Positions 53,162 through 62,712 of a DNA stretch of 64,000 bases are shown here, piece after piece. The stretch covers positions 1-64,000 of the forward strand of contig JADJPL010000017.1 in the NCBI GenBank assembly GCA_016713275.1. The letters are read 5' to 3'. Made by a program: the position numbers and the translations under genes. Within the stretch, counting starts at the first letter, position 1; each line of letters starts with the position of its first letter. A model generated the notes under the pieces. That model was not told the DNA's origin, ran no database searches, and worked only from the letters and a program-made list of their open reading frames with translations. This stretch comes from Haliscomenobacter sp. Its GTDB lineage: Bacteria; Bacteroidota; Bacteroidia; Chitinophagales; Saprospiraceae.

Positions 53162-54487
53162 ATGCTTGAACGGTTTCAGAAAGTGCTGAGCGAACTGACC
53201 GGGGAAGATCCCGGCGGCCAGCGCTTTCTGCTGGCCGTCAGCGGAGGACTGGACTCGGTGGTCCTCCTGCGCTTGTTTGCCCGTTCCGGCTACGCTTTTG
53301 CCGTCGCCCATGGCAATTTCGCCCTTCGAGGCGCTGAGTCCGACGCCGACGAACGCTTTGTCCATACCCTGGCGGAGCAATCCGGCGTTCCGGTTTTCAG
53401 CTGCCGCTTTCCTACCCAGGACCACGCCCGCGCCCGGCGGATTTCCATTCAAATGGCCGCCCGGGACCTGCGGTATGAATGGCTCGAGACCGTCCGCCGG
53501 GAACAAGGCTTCGATTGGCTGGTCACCGCCCACCATTGGAACGATTCCCTGGAAACCTTTTTCATCAACCTGCTCCGGGGTAGCGGGCTGCGCGGGCTGG
53601 TGGGCATTCCCCCCCGGAACGACCGGATCTTGAGGCCCCTGAACGGGTTCACCCGGGCCGCGCTGGAGGCTTTTTACCAGGAAGAGGGCCTCGTTCACCG
53701 GGAAGACGCCTCCAACGCCGAAACCTACTACCTCCGAAACCAGATCCGGCATCTGCTGGTTCCCGTCTTGCGCCGCATCCAGCCCGGGTTTGAAAAACAA
53801 TTGGACCGCACGTTTCACGCCCTCCGCGGCGCGCTGCAGATCTACGCACACGCCCTGCAGAATCTCCGCCAAACTTGCGTGGAAACGAAAGACAGCCGGG
53901 TGCTGATCCACTGGCCCCGATTGGAGGAACATCCCGCCGCTGCCGCCGTTTGTTTTGAACTGCTTGCCCCGTATGGGTTTCGTCCGGAACAGGCGGAATC
54001 CATTTGGAAAGGCAGGAACCGGCAGTCCGGACAGCTTTTTTTTGCCCCGGATTTCCAATTGCTGATCGACAGAGAAACCTTTATTCTGGAAAAACGTATA
54101 TTAAAGAATAGCCTGCTTTGGGTGGATATTGACCAGGCCGGGTCGTATGAACTTCCGCAGGGCCAGCTTTCCCTGACCTATGACGCCGGAGCCTTGCCTC
54201 CGGAATGGCCGGACGGAGGGCGGGAAGCGCTGGTCAGCGCGGAGGAACTCTTGTTTCCCCTCCTTTGCAGGCCCTGGGCGCCGGGCGATTTTCTGTATCC
54301 CTTGGGGATGAAAGGGAAACGCAAAAAAGTTCAGGACATCCTGACCGACAGCAAGATCGACCGCTTCGCCAAAGACCGGGCCCTCGTTCTGGAACATGGC
54401 GACGGCAGGATCATCTGGCTCATTGGGTACCGCCTGGATGAACGCTTTAAATTAAACAAAGACAACGAACAGCCTTTTGGCGTATAA
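53162..54487 (+). CDS. tilS: tRNA(Ile)-lysidine synthase
   Basis: The ATG at 53162, 11 bases after aspartate kinase, starts MLERFQKVLSELTGEDP and the PP-loop ATP motif SGGLDSVVLL follows at about residue 30. The HRHH-type core (VTAHHWNDSLETFFINLLRG) and a C-terminal TilS domain (RPWAPGDFLYPLGMKGKRKK) are plain. The protein of 441 residues converts C34 of the AUA-reading tRNA-Ile to lysidine in the cytosol. It is probably co-transcribed with lysC. Confidence 0.95.
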   Translation: MLERFQKVLSELTGEDPGGQRFLLAVSGGLDSVVLLRLFARSGYAFAVAHGNFALRGAESDADERFVHTLAEQSGVPVFSCRFPTQDHARARRISIQMAARDLRYEWLETVRREQGFDWLVTAHHWNDSLETFFINLLRGSGLRGLVGIPPRNDRILRPLNGFTRAALEAFYQEEGLVHREDASNAETYYLRNQIRHLLVPVLRRIQPGFEKQLDRTFHALRGALQIYAHALQNLRQTCVETKDSRVLIHWPRLEEHPAAAAVCFELLAPYGFRPEQAESIWKGRNRQSGQLFFAPDFQLLIDRETFILEKRILKNSLLWVDIDQAGSYELPQGQLSLTYDAGALPPEWPDGGREALVSAEELLFPLLCRPWAPGDFLYPLGMKGKRKKVQDILTDSKIDRFAKDRALVLEHGDGRIIWLIGYRLDERFKLNKDNEQPFGV

Positions 54488-54527
54488 CGTATTCCGGTAT
54501 TTCCTGAATCATAAACCGAAAATCACC

Positions 54528-55586
54528 ATGAAAACTTTCCTGTTCTCTTGCTTGCTTGTTTTGGGCCGTTTCGCCGCCGCCGCCCAGGATCCCATTGAGG
54601 TTCCAGGCACCCAGCAGTCGTTGGTGACCAAGCTGACCGCCACCTGGTGCCCCTTTTGCGGAGGCAGCGCCTGGGATTCCTATAAAAACATGGTTGCCAG
54701 CCATGGCGCCAACGCAGTGGTGTTCGCCGCCCACACCAGCACGGTCAGCAAACTGTACAGCCCGATGGCAGTTCAGTTGCTGAATAACTTCGACCTGGTG
54801 TACAGCCAGCCTTACTTCTTCTACAACACGAAAGTAGTGGGCACGGGAGGTTCCTCCACCGAGAATACCGTTACTACCAATGTCAACAATGCCGCCAAAA
54901 ATACCCCGATTGTGCAAACGGGAATGAAGCTAACCTTCGACGACAACAGCAGGGAACTCACCGTCCAAAGCCGCTCCCAGTTTTTTCAATACACGACCGG
55001 CGAGTACTTTCTGGCGTTCTACCTGTTGGAAAAAGCCATCGTCAAAGAACAGGCTTCCCGTTCCGCCAGCGAAACCCATTCCAACGTGTTCCGCACATCC
55101 CTGCTCCCGGAGGTTTTCGGCAAGCCCCTGGCTTCCGGAACCATCCTGTCGGGCACGTTTCAGGGTAGCCTCTTTACCTATGGCCTGCCTTCCGATTTAG
55201 ATGTCAACAACCTCATCGTCGCTTCCGTGATCTGGAAAAAGAATGGGACGAAATACGATTTCGTCAATGCGAATTGGACCGATGTGATTGGCAAAACGGT
55301 CACCAGCGTGCAGGACCCTGTGCTTTTGCAGGGATTCCGGGTATGGCCTAATGTCGTGGCCGATGCCGCCCAGGTTCGCATCGCGCTGCCGTCGCCCATG
55401 CATCAGGTACGCCTGGACGTATTCGATATGAACGGCAAAAAAGTCACAACCCTTTTCGAAGGCAGGTTGCCCGCAGGAACCCATCCCTTTGAGCTGAGCC
55501 GGCGCCAGTTTCCCGCTGCCGGAAAATATACCCTGCGCCTGATGGCCGGCAACCGCATAGCCAGCCAGCCGGTGATGGTTTTTTAA
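54528..55586 (+). CDS. Omp28-like thioredoxin-fold protein with T9SS sorting domain
   Basis: The start at 54528 is set by the signal peptide (MKTFLFSCLLVLGRFAAAAQ). A thioredoxin-like motif TATWCPFCGGSAW follows at about residue 40. The C-terminal 80 residues form a type IX secretion sorting domain (GFRVWPNVVADAAQVRIALP ... VFDMNGKKVTTLFEG ... YTLRLMAGNR). It should be exported to the cell surface through T9SS. The Omp28 family is of unknown precise role; the CxxC suggests redox activity or metal binding. A further gene starts 10 bases downstream. Confidence 0.82.
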   Translation: MKTFLFSCLLVLGRFAAAAQDPIEVPGTQQSLVTKLTATWCPFCGGSAWDSYKNMVASHGANAVVFAAHTSTVSKLYSPMAVQLLNNFDLVYSQPYFFYNTKVVGTGGSSTENTVTTNVNNAAKNTPIVQTGMKLTFDDNSRELTVQSRSQFFQYTTGEYFLAFYLLEKAIVKEQASRSASETHSNVFRTSLLPEVFGKPLASGTILSGTFQGSLFTYGLPSDLDVNNLIVASVIWKKNGTKYDFVNANWTDVIGKTVTSVQDPVLLQGFRVWPNVVADAAQVRIALPSPMHQVRLDVFDMNGKKVTTLFEGRLPAGTHPFELSRRQFPAAGKYTLRLMAGNRIASQPVMVF

Positions 55587-55596
55587 TCCCTCTTTC

Positions 55597-56052
55597 ATGT
55601 TCCCCCTGCTCCTGGACCGGTTTCTTCCCAAGCTTACCCTCCAAACGGAGGGCGCCAAACCATTGGTCTGGGACCCAATCCGGAAATCCTGGCTGGTGTT
55701 GCAGCCGGAGGAATCCGTGCGCCAGGCGCTGCTGATCTACCTCCTGGAAGAAAAGGGCGTTCCCCGAAACCGGATCGCGGTGGAAAAAAAGCTTTTGGTC
55801 AACGGCCTTTCCCGAAGAACAGATATTCTGATCTATTCTTCTTCCATGGAACCGCTCGTGCTGGTCGAGTGCAAAGCCCCAGACGTGCCGCTAAACCAGG
55901 AGGTGTTCTTCCAGGCGGTGCGGTACAACATGACCCTCCGGGCGCCGTATTTTATTCTGGTTAATGGGTTGGTCGGGTTTGGTTGCCGCATCGATCCCGG
56001 CTCCGGGGAAATGCTGGAATTAGACGGAATTCCGCATTATACGGGGGGATAG
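55597..56052 (+). CDS. HsdR_N-type nuclease domain protein
   Basis: This 151-residue protein matches the type I restriction enzyme R-subunit N-terminal domain found as a standalone in Bacteroidota. Features are SWLVLQPEESVRQALLIYLL, RRTDILIYSSSMEPLVLVECK (the D-x-n-E-x-K catalytic pattern) and GFGCRIDPGSG. The core is a PD-(D/E)XK nuclease fold. It has no R-M partner here, so its role in the cell is unknown. A terminator-like hairpin follows. Confidence 0.85.
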   Translation: MFPLLLDRFLPKLTLQTEGAKPLVWDPIRKSWLVLQPEESVRQALLIYLLEEKGVPRNRIAVEKKLLVNGLSRRTDILIYSSSMEPLVLVECKAPDVPLNQEVFFQAVRYNMTLRAPYFILVNGLVGFGCRIDPGSGEMLELDGIPHYTGG

Positions 56053-56078
56053 AAAGCCGGGGTCCCCGCTTTTTTTTC
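56053..56078 (+). terminator. Rho-independent terminator
   Basis: AAAGCCGGGGTCCCCGCTTT forms a strong GC-rich stem, followed by a run of T. It directly follows the stop codon of the HsdR_N-type gene and separates it from the tdh-kbl pair. Confidence 0.65.
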
Positions 56079-56148
56079 TAACTTGTCCCTGAATTCGCCG
56101 GGACGGAACCCACCAAAGCGCTTCGATTCCGGTTCAACCGCTAACCAA

Positions 56149-57116
56149 ATGAAAACGAAAGAAATGATTTTGATTACGGGCGCCAACGGGCAAATCGGGT
56201 CCGTGCTCACCGGCGCTTTGCGCGACCGCTATGGAACGGATGCCGTGCTGGCTTGGATATCCGGCGGCCAATGACCTCCGACGGCCCTTTTGAGGTCCTG
56301 GATGTGCTGTACGCTTCCAGGCTGCGCGAGTTGATTGAAAAATACGGGGTTACCCAGATTTACCACCTCGCGGCCATACTCTCCGCCAAAGGCGAGCAGC
56401 ACCCCCAGCAAGCCTGGGACATCAACATGCGCGGGTTGTTTAACGTGCTGGAAATGGCGAGGGATTTCAACCTCCGGCTCTTCTTCCCTAGTTCCATTGC
56501 CGTTTTTGGCCCGACGACTCCCCGGGTGGCTACTCCCCAGGATACCATTACCCAACCCACCACCGTATACGGTATCAGCAAAATCGCCGGGGAGAACTGG
56601 TGCCAGTATTTCTTCCTGAAATACGGTGTCGACGTGCGTTCGGTCCGCTATCCCGGCATCATCGGTTACCAATCCCTTCCCGGCGGCGGAACTACGGATT
56701 ACGCCGTCGAGGTCTTCCACGAAGCGGTGAAGGGCAATCCCTATACCTGCTTTCTTAAAGCGGATATGTCCTTGCCTATGCTGTACATGGACGACGCCAT
56801 TCGCGGCACCCTGGAATTAATGGAAGCCTCTCCCAGCCAGATCCGCATCCGGACCAGCTACAATATGGCCGGCCTGAGTTTTACCCCGGCGGAAGTCACC
56901 CGAGCCATTCAACAGTACGTTCCCGGTTTCACTGTGGGGTACGAGCCGGATTTCCGTCAGCAAATCGCCGAAAGCTGGCCTTCCAGTATCGACGACTCGG
57001 CTGCCCGGGAAGATTGGGGCTGGAAACCGGTATTTGACCTCGATTACATGACCCGCGATATGCTCAGCCACCTGGCAGACCATTATTTGGTTAAGTTGCC
57101 AGGATTGGGTAGGTAA
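56149..57116 (+). CDS. L-threonine 3-dehydrogenase (epimerase-type), one frameshift
   Basis: The start MKTKEMILITGANGQIGSVL carries the NAD-binding GxxGxxG motif. The frame breaks at 56250-56256 after DAVLA and continues with DIRRPMTSDGPFEVLDVL. Other landmarks are HLAAILSAKGE, FPSSIAVFGP, the YxxxK catalytic pair in TVYGISKIAGENW and RYPGIIGYQSLPGGGTTDYA. This is the UDP-sugar-epimerase-like threonine dehydrogenase known in Bacteroidota, about 322 residues. It oxidises threonine to 2-amino-3-ketobutyrate, and the next gene encodes the enzyme that uses it. The break is one missing base. Confidence 0.85.
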
Positions 57117-57142
57117 TAATTTTTTTTGACTTCATAAACCGA

Positions 57143-58339
57143 ATGGATATGTATACTAGCGTTGAACCTGCTTTGGAAAAGGAATTGCAGGAATTGCAGG
57201 AGGCTGGTCTGTTCAAAAAAGAACGGATTATCGTCAGCCCTCAAGGGGCGGAAATTGGCCTGAACTCCGGGCAGGAGGTCCTCAATTTTTGCGCCAACAA
57301 CTACCTGGGGCTCTCTTCGCACCCCGAAGTGATCCAGGCCGCCAAGGAGACGATTGATACCCATGGGTTTGGCTTGTCCTCCGTCCGCTTTATTTGCGGC
57401 ACCCAGGATATTCATAAAGAACTCGAAGGAAAAATTGCGGAATTCCTCGGGCAGGAAGACGCCATCCTGTATGCCGCCGCTTTCGACGCTAACGGCGGCT
57501 TGTTCGAGCCGCTCCTGGGCGAAGAAGACGCCATTATTTCGGATGAGCTCAACCATGCTTCCATCATCGACGGCATCCGCCTGTGCAAGGCTTCCCGCCT
57601 CCGCTACCGCCACAACGATATGGACGACCTGGAAAAACAGCTTCAGATGGCCTCCGGCGCCCGCAGGAGAATGATCTCTACCGATGGGGCGTTTTCGATG
57701 GACGGCACCATCGCGCAACTGGAAAAAATATGCGATCTCGCCGATAAATACAACGCCATGGTGATGATCGACGAGTGCCATGCCACCGGTTTCATGGGTA
57801 AAACCGGCAGGGGTACCCACGAATACCGCGGGGTGATGGACCGGATCGATATCATCACCGGCACCCTGGGCAAAGCCCTTGGCGGCGCTTCGGGGGGCTT
57901 TACGGCAGCGAAAAAAGAGATCGTCGATATCCTCCGGCAGCGCTCCAGGCCCTACTTGTTCTCCAACACGGTGGCTCCCGCTATCGTCGGCGCTTCCATT
58001 AAGGTGCTGGAATTGCTGAGCGCAAGCACGGCGCTTCGGGATAAACTCGAAGACAATACCCGGTTTTTCCGCAAAGCGATCACCGAAGCCGGCTTCGACA
58101 TTCTCCCCGGAGAGCACCCCATCGTTCCCATCATGCTGTACGACGCCCCTCTGGCTCAGGAGTTTGCGGCCCGGTTGCTCGAGGAAGGCATCTACGTCAT
58201 CGGCTTTTTCTTCCCGGTGGTGCCCAGAGGCAAAGCCCGGATACGGGTGCAGATTTCCGCAGCCCACGAACGGGAACACCTGGAAAAAGCGGTAGCGGCA
58301 TTCACGAAAGTAGGCAAGGCCCTGAACGTGTTGAAATAA
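57143..58339 (+). CDS. kbl: Glycine C-acetyltransferase (2-amino-3-ketobutyrate CoA ligase)
   Basis: The 398-residue product starts MDMYTSVEPALEKELQELQE (a Met at 57149 is equally possible). It is a class II PLP enzyme of the oxoamine synthase family: NYLGLSSHPEVIQAA, FICGTQDIHKELE, DECHATGFMGKTGRGT and the Schiff-base lysine in GTLGKALGGASGG. It splits 2-amino-3-ketobutyrate with CoA to glycine and acetyl-CoA. It follows the threonine dehydrogenase by 26 bases, forming a threonine degradation pair. Confidence 0.95.
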   Translation: MDMYTSVEPALEKELQELQEAGLFKKERIIVSPQGAEIGLNSGQEVLNFCANNYLGLSSHPEVIQAAKETIDTHGFGLSSVRFICGTQDIHKELEGKIAEFLGQEDAILYAAAFDANGGLFEPLLGEEDAIISDELNHASIIDGIRLCKASRLRYRHNDMDDLEKQLQMASGARRRMISTDGAFSMDGTIAQLEKICDLADKYNAMVMIDECHATGFMGKTGRGTHEYRGVMDRIDIITGTLGKALGGASGGFTAAKKEIVDILRQRSRPYLFSNTVAPAIVGASIKVLELLSASTALRDKLEDNTRFFRKAITEAGFDILPGEHPIVPIMLYDAPLAQEFAARLLEEGIYVIGFFFPVVPRGKARIRVQISAAHEREHLEKAVAAFTKVGKALNVLK

Positions 58340-58357
58340 CCCTATGATTCCTGTTGT

Positions 58358-59800
58358 ATGAATCGACGCCATGCCTTGAAAACAGCCGGCACTTTAGGCG
58401 CCGGCTTGATTTGGTCTCCTTCCTTGCTGGCCCGGTTGGGCCGCCCCGGCGATCTGACCCGCCAGGCTTTTGGCCGGGATTTTATCTGGGGTACCGCTAC
58501 CGCTTCCTACCAGATCGAGGGCGCGGTGGCTGAAGACGGCAGAACTCCTTCCATTTGGGATACCTTCTGCGATTTGCCGGGCAAAATAAAGACTGGCGAA
58601 AACGGGGACGTCAGTTGCGATTTTTACCACCGCTACGAAAGCGACCTGGAATTGCTGCAGTCGATGCAGTTCAGCGCTTTCCGGTTCTCCCTCTCCTGGT
58701 CCAGGATCCTTCCCGATGGGACGGGAACGCCGAATGAAGCGGGGATCGCTTTCTACCAGCGGGTGCTGGACGCCTGCGAACGGCTGAACATCACGCCGTA
58801 TGTGACGCTGTACCACTGGGATCTGCCTCAGGTTCTGGAAGATCAGGGCGGGTGGACCAACCGGAAAGTGCTCGACTGGTTTGCGCATTACGTGGAGGTC
58901 TGTACCCAGGCATTCGGAAACCGCGTCAAATACTGGATGGTACTCAACGAGCCGGTGGTGTTTACCTCCCTTGGCCATTTTCTGGGCGACCATGCTCCCG
59001 GCCGCAAAGGCCTGAAAAACTTCCTTCCGGCTGTGCATCACGCCGCCTTGTGCCAGGCGGAAGGCGCCCGGATCATCCGCCGTACCGTCCCCGGCGCCGT
59101 GATCGGCACGACGTTCTCCTGCGCTCAGGTGGTTCCGGAAACGGATAGCCCGGCAGATAAAAAGGCCGCCGGCCGCTTCGATGCGTTGATGAACCGCTTG
59201 TTTATCGAACCCGCTCTCGGCATGGGCTACCCGGCGGACGCCTTCCCTTTGTTTGAAAAGCTGGAGCGCGACTATGCCCAACCGGGCGATATGGAGCGCC
59301 TGGCGTTTGACTTCGACTTCATTGGTGTCCAGAATTATTTCCGGGTGGTGGTCAAACATACCGTTTTCCCACCCATCATCTGGGGCAAAGAGATCAAACC
59401 GGAAAAACGGGAAGTGCCCGAAGACGGGATCACCGCTATGGGCTGGGAGGTCTACCCGGAAGGGATCTACCACGTGCTGAAACAGTTCGCGGCTTACCCC
59501 GGCGTGAAACGAATCCTGGTTACGGAAAACGGCGCCGCTTTCGACGACCTCAAATCCGGGGAAACCGTTAACGACCCACAACGGATTCAGTTTTACCAGG
59601 ATTATTTGCATCAGGTGCTCCGGGCCAAACAGGACGGCGTGCCGGTGGAAGGCTACTTCGCCTGGACCTTGCTCGATAATTTTGAATGGGCCGAAGGCTA
59701 CCAGGCGCGGTTTGGATTGATCCATGTCGATTTTGAGACCCAGGAACGGACGGTCAAGGAGTCTGGGAAGTGGTTCCGGGAGTTTTTGTCGAAGGGGTAG
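58358..59800 (+). CDS. GH1 beta-glucosidase with Tat-like leader
   Basis: The product of 480 residues starts MNRRHALKTAGTLGAGLIWS; the RRHALK and hydrophobic stretch resemble a Tat export signal. The GH1 domain is complete: FIWGTATASYQIEGA, acid/base Glu in WMVLNEPVVF and nucleophile in ILVTENGAAF, and the sugar-binding end LLDNFEWAEGYQARFGLIHVD. It cleaves terminal beta-linked glucose from oligosaccharides, probably in the periplasm. It lies 18 bases after kbl and stands apart from the glucan operon, although its activity would complement it. Confidence 0.92.
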   Translation: MNRRHALKTAGTLGAGLIWSPSLLARLGRPGDLTRQAFGRDFIWGTATASYQIEGAVAEDGRTPSIWDTFCDLPGKIKTGENGDVSCDFYHRYESDLELLQSMQFSAFRFSLSWSRILPDGTGTPNEAGIAFYQRVLDACERLNITPYVTLYHWDLPQVLEDQGGWTNRKVLDWFAHYVEVCTQAFGNRVKYWMVLNEPVVFTSLGHFLGDHAPGRKGLKNFLPAVHHAALCQAEGARIIRRTVPGAVIGTTFSCAQVVPETDSPADKKAAGRFDALMNRLFIEPALGMGYPADAFPLFEKLERDYAQPGDMERLAFDFDFIGVQNYFRVVVKHTVFPPIIWGKEIKPEKREVPEDGITAMGWEVYPEGIYHVLKQFAAYPGVKRILVTENGAAFDDLKSGETVNDPQRIQFYQDYLHQVLRAKQDGVPVEGYFAWTLLDNFEWAEGYQARFGLIHVDFETQERTVKESGKWFREFLSKG

Positions 59801-59824
59801 GGGGGAATAAATGGCCTGCTGTTG

Positions 59825-59871
59825 TTGAGGCTGAGCCTCAAGGAGGTACTGGGCACGAGGCAGGAGCCTCG
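59825..59871. repeat. Two adjacent perfect hairpins
   Basis: TTGAGGC-TGA-GCCTCAA at 59825-59841 and CGAGGC-AGGA-GCCTCG at 59856-59871 lie between the GH1 gene and anmK. They could be a terminator without a T tract or a small interspersed repeat; the sequence does not decide. Confidence 0.5.
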
Positions 59872-59911
59872 CGCCAGGTTAATTTTTTGTCGCAGGGGTA
59901 AAAAAAGATAT

Positions 59912-61101
59912 ATGAACCGATACGTCGAAAAATTGCATCGGATAGCTTCCGGGCCGGAACGCACGATCATCGGCCTGATGTCGGGCACTTCCATGGACGG
60001 GCTGGATATCGCCCTGTGCCGGTTTCGCGGCAGCGGAACGGGCACAGAAGCCGAAATCCTCGAATTCACCACCATTCCTTTTGAGGAACACGTCAAAGAC
60101 GAGGTGCGCAAGGTGTTTGCCCTCCGCACCATCGATTTTCAGCACCTGACCCTCCTGAACGCCTGGATCGGTGATCTGCACGGACGCCTGGTGCTTCAGG
60201 CCCTGGATTCCTGGGGAATGGCGCCGGATGCTGTGGATGCGATTGCGAGCCACGGACAGACCGTTTTTCACGCGCCAAAAATCCTCCATGGGCTACCGGA
60301 TTTTGGCAACGCCACCCTCCAAATCGGCGATGGCGACCATATCGCCGTTCGAACGGGGATCATCACCCTCAGCGACTTCCGGCAGAAACACATTGCCGCA
60401 GGGGGGAAGGGGCGCCCCTGGCCGTGTACGGGGACTTCCTGTTGTTCTCCCATCCCGACCGCCCGCGGATTTTGCTGAATATCGGCGGTATCGCCAATTT
60501 TACGTATTTGCCTGGAGGACACGTAGCCGAGAACGTTTTCGTGACGGATACCGGTCCCGGGAACACGCTGCTCGACGCCGCCACCCGCTCATTTTTTCCA
60601 GACAAATCTTATGATGCGGATGGGAAACTGGCTGCTTCCGGCCGGATTTGGCCCGCATTGCTCCAGGCCTTGAAAGAAGATTCGTTTTTTGTAAAACCGG
60701 CCCCAAAAACCACCGGCCCGGAGCTCTTTAACCTGGATTACCTCCGGAAGGCGCAGGAACGATCCGGCGCATTGGGCGCTTCTCCCGAAGCCCTGCTCGC
60801 TACGCTGACCCGCTTCAGCGCGGAGACCATCGCCGAAACCATCCGCCGCGCCGCGCCGCTTTGGAGTAACGCGGATTTTTTTCTCAGCGGCGGCGGCGCG
60901 CACAACCCGGTACTCGTCGGGCATTTGAGCGAATTGCTCCCCGGGAGGGAGATGGCGCCTTTCGACCGGCTTGGGTTTTCCGGCGATGCCAAAGAAGCCC
61001 TCCTGTTCGCCGTCCTGGCCAATGAAACGCTGGCCGGGGGGCTGGTCCCGTTTCAGGGAATCCCGTCGGTGTGTATGGGGAAGATTAGTTTTCCTGGGTA
61101 A
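59912..61101 (+). CDS. anmK: Anhydro-N-acetylmuramic acid kinase, one frameshift
   Basis: The start at 59912 gives MNRYVEKLHRIASGPERTII and the family motif GLMSGTSMDGLDIALCRF. The frame breaks near 60400-60415 in a G-rich run (GGGGGGAAGGGGCG) after HIAAGG and continues APLAVYGDFLLFSHP, then LLNIGGIANFTYLPGG, VTDTGPGNTLLDAATR, LSGGGAHNPVLVGHL and FSGDAKEALLFAVLANE. The restored protein has about 396 residues. It phosphorylates anhydroMurNAc to MurNAc 6-phosphate in cell-wall recycling. The single missing base in a homopolymer of a highly conserved gene suggests a sequencing error. Confidence 0.9.
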
Positions 61102-61113
61102 AAGAATGATCGA

Positions 61114-62673
61114 TTACCTTTTTATCAGGATGCCGGTCTTGACAAACTGCCGTCCCTGTACGCGCACGTAATAATTCCCGGAAGCGAGCCGTTGCCCGTC
61201 AATCATCAGTTCATGCGCTCCGGAGGCGAAGCTTTGGTCGGCGAGCACCTCGAGTTCGCTGCCTATCGCGTCGAACAAACTGATCCGGATATGCCCGCCG
61301 GGAGAGGAAAAGCGGAGGGTCGCCTCGGAAGCGAACGGGTTGGGGTAGAGCTTGAGGTCTACCAAATCGTTCAAATACGCTTCGCGGGTTGGGGTAGTCA
61401 GATTGCAGTCTTTCAGGATGGGGAGGTAGGTGAAATTGGGGTGGATCAGGGCTTTGATGTCCTGGTCTGGCACCTGGAACCAGTCTTTGAGGATGGAGCC
61501 GTAGATATCGCGAAAATCGATCTGCATGGCTACGCCTTCCTGAGTAGTTAGTTTCTCCGGGATTTGGGGGTTATTTCCCAGAACCTGGGTTTGGATGCAG
61601 GAACCAAACACGAAGAGCGGGGCTGCCGTTCCGTGATCTGTTCCCACGCTGGCATTAGAGCCAATCTGGCGGCCAAACTCGGAAAAGGTAATTCCTACGA
61701 CCCGCTGTTCCAGGCCGAGCATTTTCAGGTCGTTCTGAAAAGCGCCGATAGCGTCGGAAAGCTGGCCCAGCAGATTGGCATGCACGCCCTGGGTTTTGTC
61801 GGCGGAATCCACCTGAGTAGCGTGGGTGTCAAAACCGCCGATATTGGCGATGTAAATTTTGGTTTTCAGCCCACCAGAGATCATTAAGGCGATGTTTTTG
61901 AGCTGATCCGCCAGGCGGTTGCCGGTGGGGTAGGTAGCCAGGTTTTTTCCTTTTTTTGCGGCCCCGGAAATGGAGTCGCCATAGGCGTTGCTTTGGACGA
62001 TGGAGGTCCTGAGAAAGGACAATTCATTTCCATAAGGAGTATCTGGGGTTTCGCCTCCATTCCCTTCGGTGAGTTTGATGAGCGCAAAGGGGTCGCTGAG
62101 GGTCAGACTGAAATTGGTGGCCGTGCCCTGGCAGGTTTCCGATACGGTAGACCCCATCGTAATGGCGAAGGGGTCGGGCGCCGATGCATTGGGATAATCG
62201 ATTGGATAGCCTGGCGCCTGGGTTTCCAGGTACCTGCCCAGCCAGCCGGTGTTCCAGTACTCGTTGGCGGGGGAGGAGGAAAGCCAAATGTCTGTGCTCC
62301 GGAAATGCGACCTGTTTTGATTGGGGTATCCCACGCTTTGAACGACCGCCAGGTTCTCTTCCTCATACAAGGCGCGCAGGGCGCCCATCGCCGGATGAAG
62401 GCCAAGGGTATCTTTCAATGCCAGGATCTTGTTCTTTGGTATGAGCAGATTAGCCCGCACATTGGCCAGCCGGTCGTACTGGTCGATGGGAAATACCATG
62501 TTCAGGCCGTCGTTGCCGCCATTCATCTGTACAAGGATCAGGACGCGGTCGGAGGCGGGATCAATGGCATTAAACAGCGGCGAGCGGGGCATGGCGGACA
62601 GGCGCATTCCGTTGAGCAAAAAGGGAATGGAAACGGCGGCGCCGGTGTTTTTGAGGAATTCTCTTCTCTTCAT
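61114..62673 (-). CDS. DUF1501 protein with Tat-like leader and T9SS sorting domain
   Basis: The start MKRREFLKNTGAAVSIPFLL has an RREFLK twin-arginine signature. The DUF1501 body shows LVLVQMNGGNDGLNMVFPID-type sequence (VLILVQMNGGNDGLN), NRSHFRSTDIW, GFDTHATQVD and GRQIGSNASVGTDHGTAAPL. The C-terminus is a T9SS type A sorting domain (LKLYPNPFASEATLRF ... HIRISLFDAIG ... GNYYVRVQGR). The pairing with the DUF1800 gene just upstream (39 bases) is a common Bacteroidota two-gene unit. The function is unknown; the DUF1501 fold is sulfatase-like. Confidence 0.88.
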   Translation of the reverse strand: MKRREFLKNTGAAVSIPFLLNGMRLSAMPRSPLFNAIDPASDRVLILVQMNGGNDGLNMVFPIDQYDRLANVRANLLIPKNKILALKDTLGLHPAMGALRALYEEENLAVVQSVGYPNQNRSHFRSTDIWLSSSPANEYWNTGWLGRYLETQAPGYPIDYPNASAPDPFAITMGSTVSETCQGTATNFSLTLSDPFALIKLTEGNGGETPDTPYGNELSFLRTSIVQSNAYGDSISGAAKKGKNLATYPTGNRLADQLKNIALMISGGLKTKIYIANIGGFDTHATQVDSADKTQGVHANLLGQLSDAIGAFQNDLKMLGLEQRVVGITFSEFGRQIGSNASVGTDHGTAAPLFVFGSCIQTQVLGNNPQIPEKLTTQEGVAMQIDFRDIYGSILKDWFQVPDQDIKALIHPNFTYLPILKDCNLTTPTREAYLNDLVDLKLYPNPFASEATLRFSSPGGHIRISLFDAIGSELEVLADQSFASGAHELMIDGQRLASGNYYVRVQGRQFVKTGILIKR

Positions 62674-62712
62674 GCGTAAGGAGATTTTTGGGAATGGAAA
62701 ATCAGTCCCGTT

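Noticed and set aside
58394..59725. A 443-codon open frame antisense to the GH1 beta-glucosidase, and similar long antisense frames opposite kbl (57083-58372), lysC (51780-52652), tilS (53006-54058) and the AAA gene (41205-42365)
   Set aside because: They mirror well-supported genes, contain no family motifs and are usual in GC-rich coding DNA.
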